From Denitrobacterium sp024691475 (GTDB taxonomy: Bacteria; Actinomycetota; Coriobacteriia; Coriobacteriales; Eggerthellaceae): 13,685 nt of DNA. Every line of letters starts with the position of its first letter. Position 1 is the first letter of the stretch. The translations under genes were made by a program, and so were the position numbers. The stretch spans positions 1 through 13,685 of the forward strand of contig JAILNP010000122.1 in assembly GCA_024691475.1 (NCBI GenBank), read 5' to 3'. Positions 1 to 6,205 of the stretch are shown here, piece by piece. The notes under the pieces were generated by a model, which was not told the origin of the DNA, ran no database searches, and was given only the letters and a program-made list of their open reading frames with translations.

Positions 1-371
1 CAGGTGATACGCTCCCAATTGTTGGTGCCGCGCTCACCCACGCGCTTCATCGGGTACTTCAGGCGATTGGGGTTGTACAGCGCTTGAATGCCCGCCGCGC
101 CCTTTGCACAGATACGGCCCTTGCTCATCGGGTCGATCTCATCGCCCACGATGCGCACGACGCGCCCATCTCGCACGGTCACCTTTACGGCGCAGTTCGA
201 GATGCACGCGCGACAAGCGGTATGTACCACCTTTTCTTCGCCGGAGGAACTGGTGTCGGCATGAGCTGCTTCCACGAAATTCGTGTCAGACTGCCCGGCA
301 ACCGCGCAGACGGCGCCAGCAACTGCAGCCGTTTTCACGAAGCTCCTGCGCGACATATTCAATTTCTCCAT
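1..371 (-). CDS. Molybdopterin oxidoreductase, Tat-exported, N-terminal part (runs off window)
   Basis: This is the first 123 codons of a DMSO-reductase-superfamily catalytic subunit; the rest lies beyond base 1. ATG at 371 follows a good AAGGAGG ribosome site (about 375-381). Residues 7-13 (SRRSFVK) form a twin-arginine motif, followed by an Ala-rich hydrophobic stretch and a likely cleavage site after AHA (residues 36-38), so export as a folded protein is expected. Cys53, Cys56, Cys60 and Cys88 (CxxCxxxC, then ICAKG) match the N-terminal [4Fe-4S] motif that passes electrons to the bis-MGD molybdenum or tungsten cofactor. The following YNPNRLKYPMKRVGERG segment is typical of the family. The substrate cannot be told from this fragment; the superfamily includes sulfoxide, N-oxide, nitrate and catechol-type reductases. 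The upstream gene 532-1407 is on the same strand, 160 bases away. Confidence 0.9.
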   Translation of the reverse strand, partial: MEKLNMSRRSFVKTAAVAGAVCAVAGQSDTNFVEAAHADTSSSGEEKVVHTACRACISNCAVKVTVRDGRVVRIVGDEIDPMSKGRICAKGAAGIQALYNPNRLKYPMKRVGERGTNNWERIT

Positions 372-462
372 CCCTACCTCCTTCTTTCTTCCTCTTGCAT
401 TGGATGTATCTCGTCTAGCAGGCACATGCGCCCGCAATAGACCCATAGGAATACGGCATATG

Positions 463-483
463 GCCGCACGGGGAGAGTGCGGC
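463..483 (-). repeat. Inverted repeat in the leader of the molybdoenzyme gene
   Basis: GCCGCAC (463-469) and GTGCGGC (477-483) are perfect 7-bp arms around a 7-base loop, between the unknown gene and the molybdoenzyme start. No U-run follows on either strand, so it is not a clear intrinsic terminator. It could be a weak terminator, a leader stem-loop or an operator. The role is inference. Confidence 0.45.
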
Positions 484-531
484 GCGCGCTGCAATAGGGA
501 GGAGAGGTGCAACGCGCGTCGCCGGAAATGG

Positions 532-1407
532 CTATGCAGTATGGCCAGCCTTGCGATTACTTGCGGCCATTCGCCCTTCTTGCGTGGTGATCCAAGCATG
601 TTCCCAGCGAATGCCGCCAGCATCCTTCAGCAGATTGCCGTACAGGCTCGGCCAGATGGTGGGAATGTCAGTACGCGGATCGCGGAACAGGAGGCCCTCG
701 GCATCAAGCAGATTCTGCAGATCCTTCGTGCTGAGGCCACCCTCGCGATCGCACAGCTCAAGCGTGCGCAGCAGGGCGCCCGCAAGGTGCGGGCGTTCCA
801 GAAAGAGCGCATCAAGGCGCGTTGCCGGTTCGAATAGTTTGGCAACGAGCTCACCCTCGGGCGTGATAACATACCATTCCTCAACCACGTCCTCTTCGGT
901 AAGCGACTCATCGGCGATGGCGTCCTCGATGGAGCCCTCGTACAATTCGCCATTCACCTTCACCTGGCACGCAAGCGCGCCTCGACGCACCAGCACGTCG
1001 GCAACGCTGGAAAGCGCCTGCACGGGCTTCGTTCCCGCAGCTTCCAGCTGGGCGTCCACCTGAGCAAGCAGTTCGCTCCCCTCGCGCTCTTCGGCGCACG
1101 CCAGAAGCAAGGCACGTGCGGGCTCGATGAGCGTGGGGTTGTCGCGCAAGGATTGCGCCAAGGCCTCAACCTGGTCGACGGGCTCTTCGGCGCAGGCAAT
1201 CACAGACTCAGAGTCCTCTGCGCTTGGCGCATCAATATAGGCAGCGTGAGGCACGGGAGGAATAACGGCAGACTCCTCCAACACCGTGCCTTCTTCGACG
1301 GCACGCGCCGCGCGTTCCCTTATTTCCTCGACGCTCATAGAAGGCTGCAGGCCGCGTTCGACCTTCCAGCCAAAGCTCGTTATTTCGCGCTTGGGACCGC
1401 GTTTCAT
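532..1407 (-). CDS. Unknown protein with winged-helix-like C-terminus, next to molybdoenzyme
   Basis: A 291-residue soluble protein that I do not recognise. ATG at 1407 is chosen because GAGGAG lies a few bases upstream; a longer TTG-started frame (to 1482) has no such site. No signal peptide or membrane segment is seen. Residues 1-45 are basic to mixed, 45-80 acidic and probably disordered, and 80-145 helical (Leu/Ala-rich). Residues 205-285 look like a winged helix: helix ALLRTLELCDRE, helix LSTKDLQNLLDAE, helix around 249-262, then a wing-like WITTQEGRMAA. A similar string, WYVITPEGELVA, occurs at 178-189 after a helix at 134-143, so two related modules are possible. It lacks the features I would expect of a TorD-type chaperone. 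Being upstream of a Tat molybdoenzyme on the same strand, it may regulate or assist that enzyme; this is inference. Confidence 0.75.
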   Translation of the reverse strand: MKRGPKREITSFGWKVERGLQPSMSVEEIRERAARAVEEGTVLEESAVIPPVPHAAYIDAPSAEDSESVIACAEEPVDQVEALAQSLRDNPTLIEPARALLLACAEEREGSELLAQVDAQLEAAGTKPVQALSSVADVLVRRGALACQVKVNGELYEGSIEDAIADESLTEEDVVEEWYVITPEGELVAKLFEPATRLDALFLERPHLAGALLRTLELCDREGGLSTKDLQNLLDAEGLLFRDPRTDIPTIWPSLYGNLLKDAGGIRWEHAWITTQEGRMAASNRKAGHTA

Positions 1408-1542
1408 GTGATGCTCCTCTTCTACAAAACCAGATGCCTCTCCGGGGCATCCGCTCCTCCATCTGCATCGCAGAATAGGCAAAGAGAGGACGCAAATCTC
1501 CGTCCATGGCGGCGTAATTTAGCGCGCGAATGAACTCACCCA

Positions 1543-1598
1543 CCTAGTCCGCTGCGGACGGATTCGCTTCATAACCGCAGCTAGAACGGTTGACTAGG
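1543..1598. repeat. Inverted repeat CCTAGTC...GACTAGG with nested palindrome
   Basis: CCTAGTC (1543-1549) and GACTAGG (1592-1598) are perfect 7-base inverted arms 42 bases apart. The left arm runs into GTCCGC-T-GCGGAC (1547-1559), a near-perfect palindrome. The spacing suits paired operator half-sites for a dimeric regulator between divergent genes better than a terminator. Function is inference. Confidence 0.35.
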
Positions 1599-1619
1599 CC
1601 TCCTTTTGTTCACACGCCC

Positions 1620-1704
1620 GAAACAAACGAACGAAACGCATGAAGGAAATGCGCACGCTTGATTTCAGGCATGTAAACGTACGAACCAGAAACAAATTCG
1701 AAAC
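1620..1704 (+). repeat. Imperfect direct repeat upstream of the permease gene
   Basis: GAAACAAA-N4-CGAAAC (1620-1637) recurs as GAAACAAA-N2-CGAAAC (1689-1704), with starts 69 bases apart. The second copy abuts the candidate -10 at 1716-1721, where an activator or repressor could sit. No function is proven. Confidence 0.4.
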
Positions 1705-1715
1705 CAGGGCAAACC

Positions 1716-1721
1716 TATACT
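1716..1721 (+). promoter_or_regulatory. Candidate -10 box (TATACT) of the permease operon
   Basis: TATACT matches the sigma-70 -10 consensus at five of six positions and would start transcription about 70 bases before the permease ATG. No good -35 hexamer lies 16-18 bases upstream. If real, the promoter probably needs an activator, perhaps at the direct repeats just upstream. Confidence 0.3.
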
Positions 1722-1783
1722 CGCCGCATACCGCCGACGGAAGCGGTCTTGGCCAGACCGCACCTCGTACCCCCTATCGCAGA

Positions 1784-1788
1784 AAGGA
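1784..1788 (+). promoter_or_regulatory. Ribosome binding site supporting the permease start at 1800
   Basis: AAGGA lies 11 bases before ATG 1800. It overlaps the ATG at 1788, so it cannot serve that codon, and the TTG at 1749 has no comparable site. This supports 1800 as the start, though the spacing is a little long. Confidence 0.45.
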
Positions 1789-1799
1789 TGTGGTCGTCC

Positions 1800-3239
1800 A
1801 TGACGCCACCATCTAGCGCAATCGCAATCGGGCCCGAACGCGCCGAATCCAGCGAGTACTTCGAGAAGAGATCGCTGAAGAAAGGCGCCGTTAATTGGGT
1901 GCTTCTTATGAGCCTGGGCGTCGCCTACGTTATCTCGGGTGACTTTTCGGGCTGGAACTATGGAATCGGAAATGGCGGCTGGATGGGCATGGCCATTGCC
2001 TTCGTGGTAATGGGAGCCATGTACCTCTTCATGGTGCTGGGCATTGCGGAAATGTCCTCGGCCATGCCCACCGCAGGTGCCGGCTACGGCTTCGCCCGAC
2101 GCGCAATGGGGCGCATCGGCGGTGCGCTCACAGGATTCTCCATCCTGATCGAATACACCATCTGCCCCGCCGCCATTTCCACGTTCATCGCCGCATACGT
2201 ACATGACCTGGGACTCTTTGCGGACGTTCCCTCGTACGCCATCATCGGGTTCTTCTTCGTCGTCCTGGTGGGCATACACATCTTCGGCGTCGGCGAAGCG
2301 TTGAAGCTCATTCTGGGAATCACCGTCGTGGCAATGATTGCCCTGCTCGCATTCGTATTCGGCATGATTCCGCATTTCGACGCCGCCAACCTCTTCGACA
2401 TCGCCCCTGCCGTAGCCGATGGAACCACCATGCTGCCCTACGGCGCAAGTGGCATCCTGGCAGCGCTGCCTTTCGGCATCTGGCTGTTCCTGGCCATCGA
2501 GGGCGTGCCCCTGGCCGCCGAAGAATCGGCTAACCCCAAGCGCGACATGCCCCGCGGCATCCTGGCCGCCATCGGCGTGCTCATCGTGACCGGCACGCTC
2601 GTTCTGTTCCTGTGTGCTGGTGGCGCGGGCGCGGAATTCGCCGGCGCAGCTCCTGCTCCCCTGGTAGACGCCCTGAACGCAGTAGGCGAAAACAATCTGG
2701 CCCTCTTCGTGAACTACGCGGGCTTGGCTGGCCTGGTCGCCTCGTTCTTCTCCACCGTATTCAGCAGCTCCCGCCAGGCATTTGCTCTTTCCCGCGCAGG
2801 ATACCTGCCCAAGTTCCTGTCCGTAACCGGCAATCGCAAGACCCCCTACCTGGCACTCATCATCCTGGGCTTCATCGGCTACGCACTTGCCGTGTTCGTG
2901 CAAGACGGAGACGTGCTGCTGAACATGGCCGTATTCGCCGCATGCGTTTCCTACGCCATGATGAACCTTTCGCACATCCTGCTGCGCAAGAAGGAACCCG
3001 ACATGGAACGTGGCTTCAAGGCCCCTGGCGGCATCGTGCTCACTTCCATCTCGCTGGTGCTCAGCATCGTCGCCATTGTTTCCACCTTCGTCGTAGATAG
3101 CTTCGCCGCAGGCTGCACCCTGCTCGTACTCGCCGCGCTCATGGTGTACTTCTTCCTGTACTCCAGCAAGCATCTGGTAGGCAACGCCCCCGAAGAGGAA
3201 TTTGCCGCCATGGAGCAGGCAGCTGCCGAACTCCGTTAA
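1800..3239 (+). CDS. eat: APC-family permease, probable ethanolamine permease
   Basis: A 479-residue inner-membrane transporter with about 12 hydrophobic helices, usual for the amino acid-polyamine-organocation superfamily. The N-terminal YFEKRSLKKGAVNW, then GVAYVISGDFSGWNYG (about 40-55), and EMSSAMPTAGAGYGFARRAMG (84-104, broken here only as a description) resemble the ethanolamine permease subfamily, whose members carry a similar VISGE/DxxGW element. A conserved Glu-rich loop, IEGVPLAAEESANPKRDMPRG, is also present. It should import ethanolamine or a similar amino alcohol. ATG 1800 is preferred over TTG 1749 and ATG 1788 because of the AAGGA site. It is the first gene of the operon; the phospho-lyase follows after 65 bases containing a strong hairpin. 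The APC assignment is firm; the substrate rests on subfamily resemblance and on the kinase and lyase downstream. Confidence 0.85.
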   Translation: MTPPSSAIAIGPERAESSEYFEKRSLKKGAVNWVLLMSLGVAYVISGDFSGWNYGIGNGGWMGMAIAFVVMGAMYLFMVLGIAEMSSAMPTAGAGYGFARRAMGRIGGALTGFSILIEYTICPAAISTFIAAYVHDLGLFADVPSYAIIGFFFVVLVGIHIFGVGEALKLILGITVVAMIALLAFVFGMIPHFDAANLFDIAPAVADGTTMLPYGASGILAALPFGIWLFLAIEGVPLAAEESANPKRDMPRGILAAIGVLIVTGTLVLFLCAGGAGAEFAGAAPAPLVDALNAVGENNLALFVNYAGLAGLVASFFSTVFSSSRQAFALSRAGYLPKFLSVTGNRKTPYLALIILGFIGYALAVFVQDGDVLLNMAVFAACVSYAMMNLSHILLRKKEPDMERGFKAPGGIVLTSISLVLSIVAIVSTFVVDSFAAGCTLLVLAALMVYFFLYSSKHLVGNAPEEEFAAMEQAAAELR

Positions 3240-3251
3240 CACCCACCCCAC

Positions 3252-3279
3252 GCCGCGGGCTCGAAACAGGGCCCGCGGC
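3252..3279 (+). repeat. Intercistronic GC-rich stem-loop
   Basis: GCCGCGGGC (3252-3260) and GCCCGCGGC (3271-3279) form a perfect 9-bp stem with a 10-base loop between the permease and the PLP enzyme. Only ACCTTTC follows, not a proper U-tract, so full termination is unlikely. It may protect upstream mRNA from 3' decay or set unequal expression of the permease and the enzymes. Confidence 0.6.
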
Positions 3280-3304
3280 ACCTTTCGAACTACGAGGAGA
3301 CGCC

Positions 3305-4666
3305 ATGACGCACACACCCCGGGAGACAGCAGCCAATGAAAACGTGGGCATTCTGGCCTCGAACAGCTTCGACATGAACAAGCTAGACACGCTTCACGGA
3401 ACGCTACACGACCTGGTTGCCCAACGTGAGGTACTAGGCCCCTGCTACCGCCTGTTCTACCAAAAGCCCCTGCACCTGGTAAGCGGGCGGGGCACCCGCC
3501 TTTTCGATTCCGACGGAACCGAATACCTGGACATGTACAACAACATCCCCTCTATCGGGCACAGCAACCCCTGCGTTACCAAGGCCGTTACCGAACAACT
3601 CACCAAGATCAACACGCATACGCGCTACGTGCATCAAAACATCCTGGCCTACGCAAACGACCTACTTGCCACGCTTCCCCCATCGCTCGACCGCATCATG
3701 TTCATGTGCTCGGGCTCGGAAGCGAACGACTTGGCCATCCGTTGTGCGCAGCTTTACACCCTTGGCGAAGGCATCATCGTCACCGCCGAGGCATACCACG
3801 GCAATACCGCACTCGTATCGGGAGTATCGCCGTCCATCGGCAAGGACGTGCCCATGAGCCCCACCATGCGCATGATCCCCACCCCCGACACCTACCGCCT
3901 GGGCACCGATGACATTGGCGAATGGATGCGCGATCGCGTAGCCGAACAGATTGCCGACATGAAGCGCCACGGCATTCGCTTTGCTGGCGTCCTCTTCGAC
4001 AGCATCTTCTCTTCGGACGGGGTCATCCCCGGCAAACCGGGCTTCCTGAAACCCGTCATCGACTTGGTGCACGCAGAAGGAGGCCTCTACATCGCCGACG
4101 AAGTGCAACCCGGATTCTGCCGCACGGGCGATGCATTCTGGGGCTTCCAGCGCCACGGCATCACCCCCGACATCGTGACGATGGGCAAGCCCATGGCCAA
4201 TGGCATCGCCTGCTCGGGCATGGCGATCCGCCATGACGTACTAGAGGCATTTGCCGAACGCAATCCGTACTTCAACACCTTCGCGGGCAACCCCGTAGCC
4301 ATGGCTGCCGCGCAGGCCGTATTGGACTATCTGCGCGAAAACGACATGCTTAGCCACGTCAGCCACATGGGAAAGCTGCTCGTAAACGGCATTTCGGACC
4401 TCGCGAAAGAGCATCCCTGCCTGGGAGACGTACGCGGCGCGGGACTCTTCACGGGCACCGACATCGTCATTCCCGGCACGAAAGACCCCGATCGCGCCAC
4501 GGCGGTAAAGCTCATCGAAGCACTGCGCGAGCATCATGTACTCATTTCGCTGTGCGGCCCCTATGGCAGCGTGCTGAAAGTACGCCCGCCCTTGGTATTC
4601 AGCGAAAGCGACCTCGACTTCTTCCTGAGCGCCCTCGACGCATCCCTGACAGACATCGGAAAATAG
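3305..4666 (+). CDS. Class-III PLP enzyme, probable ethanolamine-phosphate phospho-lyase
   Basis: A 453-residue cytosolic fold-type I PLP enzyme of aminotransferase class III. Visible landmarks: CSGSEAND (135-142) for cofactor phosphate, Tyr164-His165 stacking on the ring, Asp265 in ADEVQ for the pyridine nitrogen, Lys295 in MGKPMANG as the Schiff-base lysine, and NTFAGNPVA near 325. The GKPM.NG surroundings of the lysine resemble the ethanolamine-phosphate and phosphohydroxylysine phospho-lyases, where typical transaminases have a different string. The expected reaction is phosphoethanolamine to acetaldehyde, ammonia and phosphate. ATG 3305 has GAGGAG seven bases upstream. The kinase gene begins 12 bases after its stop. 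Many bacteria carry this domain fused to an APH-type kinase domain; here they are separate genes. An ordinary omega-aminotransferase remains possible, and the substrate could be another amino-alcohol phosphate. Confidence 0.8.
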   Translation: MTHTPRETAANENVGILASNSFDMNKLDTLHGTLHDLVAQREVLGPCYRLFYQKPLHLVSGRGTRLFDSDGTEYLDMYNNIPSIGHSNPCVTKAVTEQLTKINTHTRYVHQNILAYANDLLATLPPSLDRIMFMCSGSEANDLAIRCAQLYTLGEGIIVTAEAYHGNTALVSGVSPSIGKDVPMSPTMRMIPTPDTYRLGTDDIGEWMRDRVAEQIADMKRHGIRFAGVLFDSIFSSDGVIPGKPGFLKPVIDLVHAEGGLYIADEVQPGFCRTGDAFWGFQRHGITPDIVTMGKPMANGIACSGMAIRHDVLEAFAERNPYFNTFAGNPVAMAAAQAVLDYLRENDMLSHVSHMGKLLVNGISDLAKEHPCLGDVRGAGLFTGTDIVIPGTKDPDRATAVKLIEALREHHVLISLCGPYGSVLKVRPPLVFSESDLDFFLSALDASLTDIGK

Positions 4667-4678
4667 AACGGACCCATC

Positions 4679-5677
4679 ATGGCAAACAATTTCGAAAACC
4701 CCGAACTGTTTCAACAAGTCGCAGTTCTGGCCGCAGCCCGCTACCCCTTCGAGCGAAGCGATGCGAAGCTACTCGCCTTCTCTGAAAACGCTACATACCT
4801 CATCTTCGACCCCGAAACGAATGAGCGCCTCTGCGTTATGCGCGTAGGACGCCCCGGCTATCACACGCTAGAAGAATACGAGAGCGAGATTGCCTGGCTG
4901 CGCCAGATCAACGACTACACGCCCCTGAAGGTGGCAAACCCCATCCCAGCCACGGACGGAAGCTACATCCAGCAGGTAGAGCTGGAGGGCACAACGTATT
5001 ACTGCGTGGCAACCGAATTCCTGACGGGCACCACGCTGGAGCAGGACGACAACCCCGCCGCAACGCCCCAGCACTTCGAGATGCTCGGCGAAGTGACGGC
5101 ATACCTGCATCGCCAAACCGAAATCTGGAACGGCACGAAAAACATCAAGCGCTTCCATTGGAACACCGAGAACATGATTGGCGAGAATGCGATCTGGGGC
5201 GACTGGCACGCCTACCCCGACATGACGGACGAAGAAGTAGCCAAGATCGAGCAATGCTGCGAAATCATCAAACGACGCCTGGACCGCTACGGAAAGACGC
5301 CCCAAAACTATGGTGTCATCCACGCCGACCTGCGTGACACGAACATCCTGGTAGAAGGAGATGCCATAAAGGTCATTGACTTCGATGACTTCGGATTTGG
5401 ATGGCACGTGCACGACCTGGCCAGCGCACTTACGTTCATCGAGGAGCGCGACGAAGTCCCCGACCTGGTGAACGCATGGCTCACGGGATACCGCAAGGTC
5501 CTGCCCTTTACCGACACCGACTTCGTAGAAATCGACACGTTCATTTTGCAACGCCGCATCCAGATGCTTGCTTGGATGGCCAGCCATCAGGATTCCACGC
5601 CCGTACAAGGCTACATGCAGGGCTATATGGAAGGCACGATGGGCCTCGTCGATCGCTACCTGCGCCTCTTTGGCTAA
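4679..5677 (+). CDS. APH-fold kinase, probable ethanolamine/amino-alcohol kinase
   Basis: A 332-residue soluble phosphotransferase of the aminoglycoside phosphotransferase/choline kinase fold. The catalytic loop VIHADLRDTN places the base at Asp217 and the metal-binding Asn at 222; IDFDDFGFGW supplies the metal-binding Asp234. The small-lobe pattern ENATYLIF (36-43) and VMRVGRPG (53-60) is where the nucleotide-binding strand and lysine or arginine usually lie. Coupled to the permease and phospho-lyase genes, it most likely phosphorylates imported ethanolamine with ATP to make the lyase substrate, as in the Erwinia amino-alcohol pathway and the vertebrate hydroxylysine kinase/phospho-lyase pair. 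Its ribosome site (GGA, about 8 bases upstream) is weak, so translation may be coupled to the preceding gene, whose stop is 12 bases away. Alternative substrates include hydroxylysine, 1-aminopropan-2-ol and homoserine. Confidence 0.82.
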   Translation: MANNFENPELFQQVAVLAAARYPFERSDAKLLAFSENATYLIFDPETNERLCVMRVGRPGYHTLEEYESEIAWLRQINDYTPLKVANPIPATDGSYIQQVELEGTTYYCVATEFLTGTTLEQDDNPAATPQHFEMLGEVTAYLHRQTEIWNGTKNIKRFHWNTENMIGENAIWGDWHAYPDMTDEEVAKIEQCCEIIKRRLDRYGKTPQNYGVIHADLRDTNILVEGDAIKVIDFDDFGFGWHVHDLASALTFIEERDEVPDLVNAWLTGYRKVLPFTDTDFVEIDTFILQRRIQMLAWMASHQDSTPVQGYMQGYMEGTMGLVDRYLRLFG

Positions 5678-5709
5678 GGGCATGCGATTCGAAGAAAGGA
5701 AGAACACCG

Positions 5710-6051
5710 ATGAAGGAAATCGAAATCATCATCAATGGCGACAAGCTCGACCGCGTAAAGCGCATCCTGTCGGGCTTCAGCGATAACGGCATCTTCGTCA
5801 CGCAGGGCTTCGGCTATGGCCACCAGCATGGCTTTCACCAGGTATACACCCGTGATGATTCGCGCGGCGTAAACCTGCTGCCGAAGGTATCCGTACGTAC
5901 CGTGGTAGCGGACGACTTGGTAGATCCCATCGTGAACGAAGCGGTGGCCAGCATGAACAACGCCACCTTCGGCGACGGCAAGATCTTCATTCGACCCATC
6001 GAAAACGCCATTCGCGTGCGTACCGACGAGCGAGGTGACGCAGCGCTCTAG
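5710..6051 (+). CDS. PII-family signalling protein with non-canonical T-loop
   Basis: A 113-residue homologue of GlnB/GlnK, the trimeric proteins that sense ATP/ADP and 2-oxoglutarate. The C-terminal signature FGDGKIFIRPIENAIRVRT (87-105) is a near-perfect PII pattern with the nucleotide-binding Lys91 and Arg102/Arg104. Gln39 (HQHG) and Lys59 (LLPK), matching the 2-oxoglutarate/Mg-ATP ligands Q39 and K58 of E. coli GlnB, are kept. The T-loop reads VYTRDDSRGVNLLPK: it is one residue longer than GlnB, and the uridylylated Tyr51 is missing. Control by a GlnD-type uridylyltransferase is therefore unlikely. ATG 5710 has AAGGAAG upstream. It is the last gene of the operon, 32 bases after the kinase, and may gate the permease as GlnK gates AmtB; that is inference. 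No amtB is in the window. Confidence 0.9.
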   Translation: MKEIEIIINGDKLDRVKRILSGFSDNGIFVTQGFGYGHQHGFHQVYTRDDSRGVNLLPKVSVRTVVADDLVDPIVNEAVASMNNATFGDGKIFIRPIENAIRVRTDERGDAAL

Positions 6052-6081
6052 CCTTGCCCCACGAAACCAACCACGCAAATC

Positions 6082-6107
6082 AGACCCCGTACGCGGGGTC
6101 TTTTTTT
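6082..6107 (+). terminator. Intrinsic terminator of the permease-PII operon
   Basis: AGACCCCG (6082-6089) pairs perfectly with CGGGGTCT (6094-6101) around a TACG tetraloop. The run of T continues to 6107. It lies 31 bases after the PII stop and is a textbook Rho-independent terminator. Confidence 0.93.
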
Positions 6108-6155
6108 ACGCTGCAACGAGCCAAAGCGCTATAATGCCCCATAATCGTGACATAG

Positions 6156-6185
6156 AAAAGGAGCCGATTCCGAAGAATCGACTCC
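6156..6185 (-). terminator. Intrinsic terminator of gltBD
   Basis: On the minus strand GGAGTCGATTC and GAATCGGCTCC form an 11-bp stem with one G-T wobble, closed by a stable TTCG tetraloop and followed by TTTT (6159-6156). It lies 20 bases after the gltD stop and faces the convergent terminator at 6082-6107. Confidence 0.9.
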
Positions 6186-6205
6186 CCCATCGAGCGCCGG
6201 AGATC

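Larger units (their letters stand above)
1408..1799. other. Divergent intergenic region with repeats
   Basis: This 392-base region separates the minus-strand unknown gene from the plus-strand permease operon. It holds a leader hairpin for the minus gene (arms GATGCC 1433-1438 and GGCATC 1446-1451), a short palindrome at 1547-1559, inverted arms at 1543-1549 and 1592-1598, direct repeats at 1620-1637 and 1689-1704, and a TATACT hexamer at 1716-1721. A minus-strand frame opening at GTG 1543 overlaps the unknown gene, but I see no convincing evidence that it is used. No confident promoter was found for the minus gene. Confidence 0.6.

Noticed and set aside
463..483. Intrinsic terminator after the unknown gene
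   Set aside because: The stem is good but no U-run follows on either strand, so it is listed only as an inverted repeat.
283..837. Plus-strand open frame over the molybdoenzyme start and the unknown gene
   Set aside because: It crosses the Tat signal region and the winged-helix gene on the opposite strand and resembles no protein family.
1232..1543. Minus-strand GTG-started frame overlapping the start of the unknown gene
   Set aside because: The first 45 residues look mildly protein-like, but it has no good ribosome site, follows a stop codon directly and runs out of frame through the better-supported gene.
1665..3317. Long minus-strand open frame (550 codons) opposite the permease
   Set aside because: It lies antisense to a clear APC permease. 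Its translation is rich in Gly, His, Asp and Gln without recognisable domains, as expected from the reverse strand of GC-rich coding DNA.
1800..5677. Microcompartment-type ethanolamine utilisation (eut) operon
   Set aside because: No ammonia-lyase (EutBC), shell protein or aldehyde dehydrogenase is present in the window; the kinase and PLP enzyme point to the phospho-lyase route instead.
4868..5707. Minus-strand open frame (279 codons) opposite the kinase
   Set aside because: It is antisense to an APH kinase with intact catalytic motifs, and no motif is seen in the translation.
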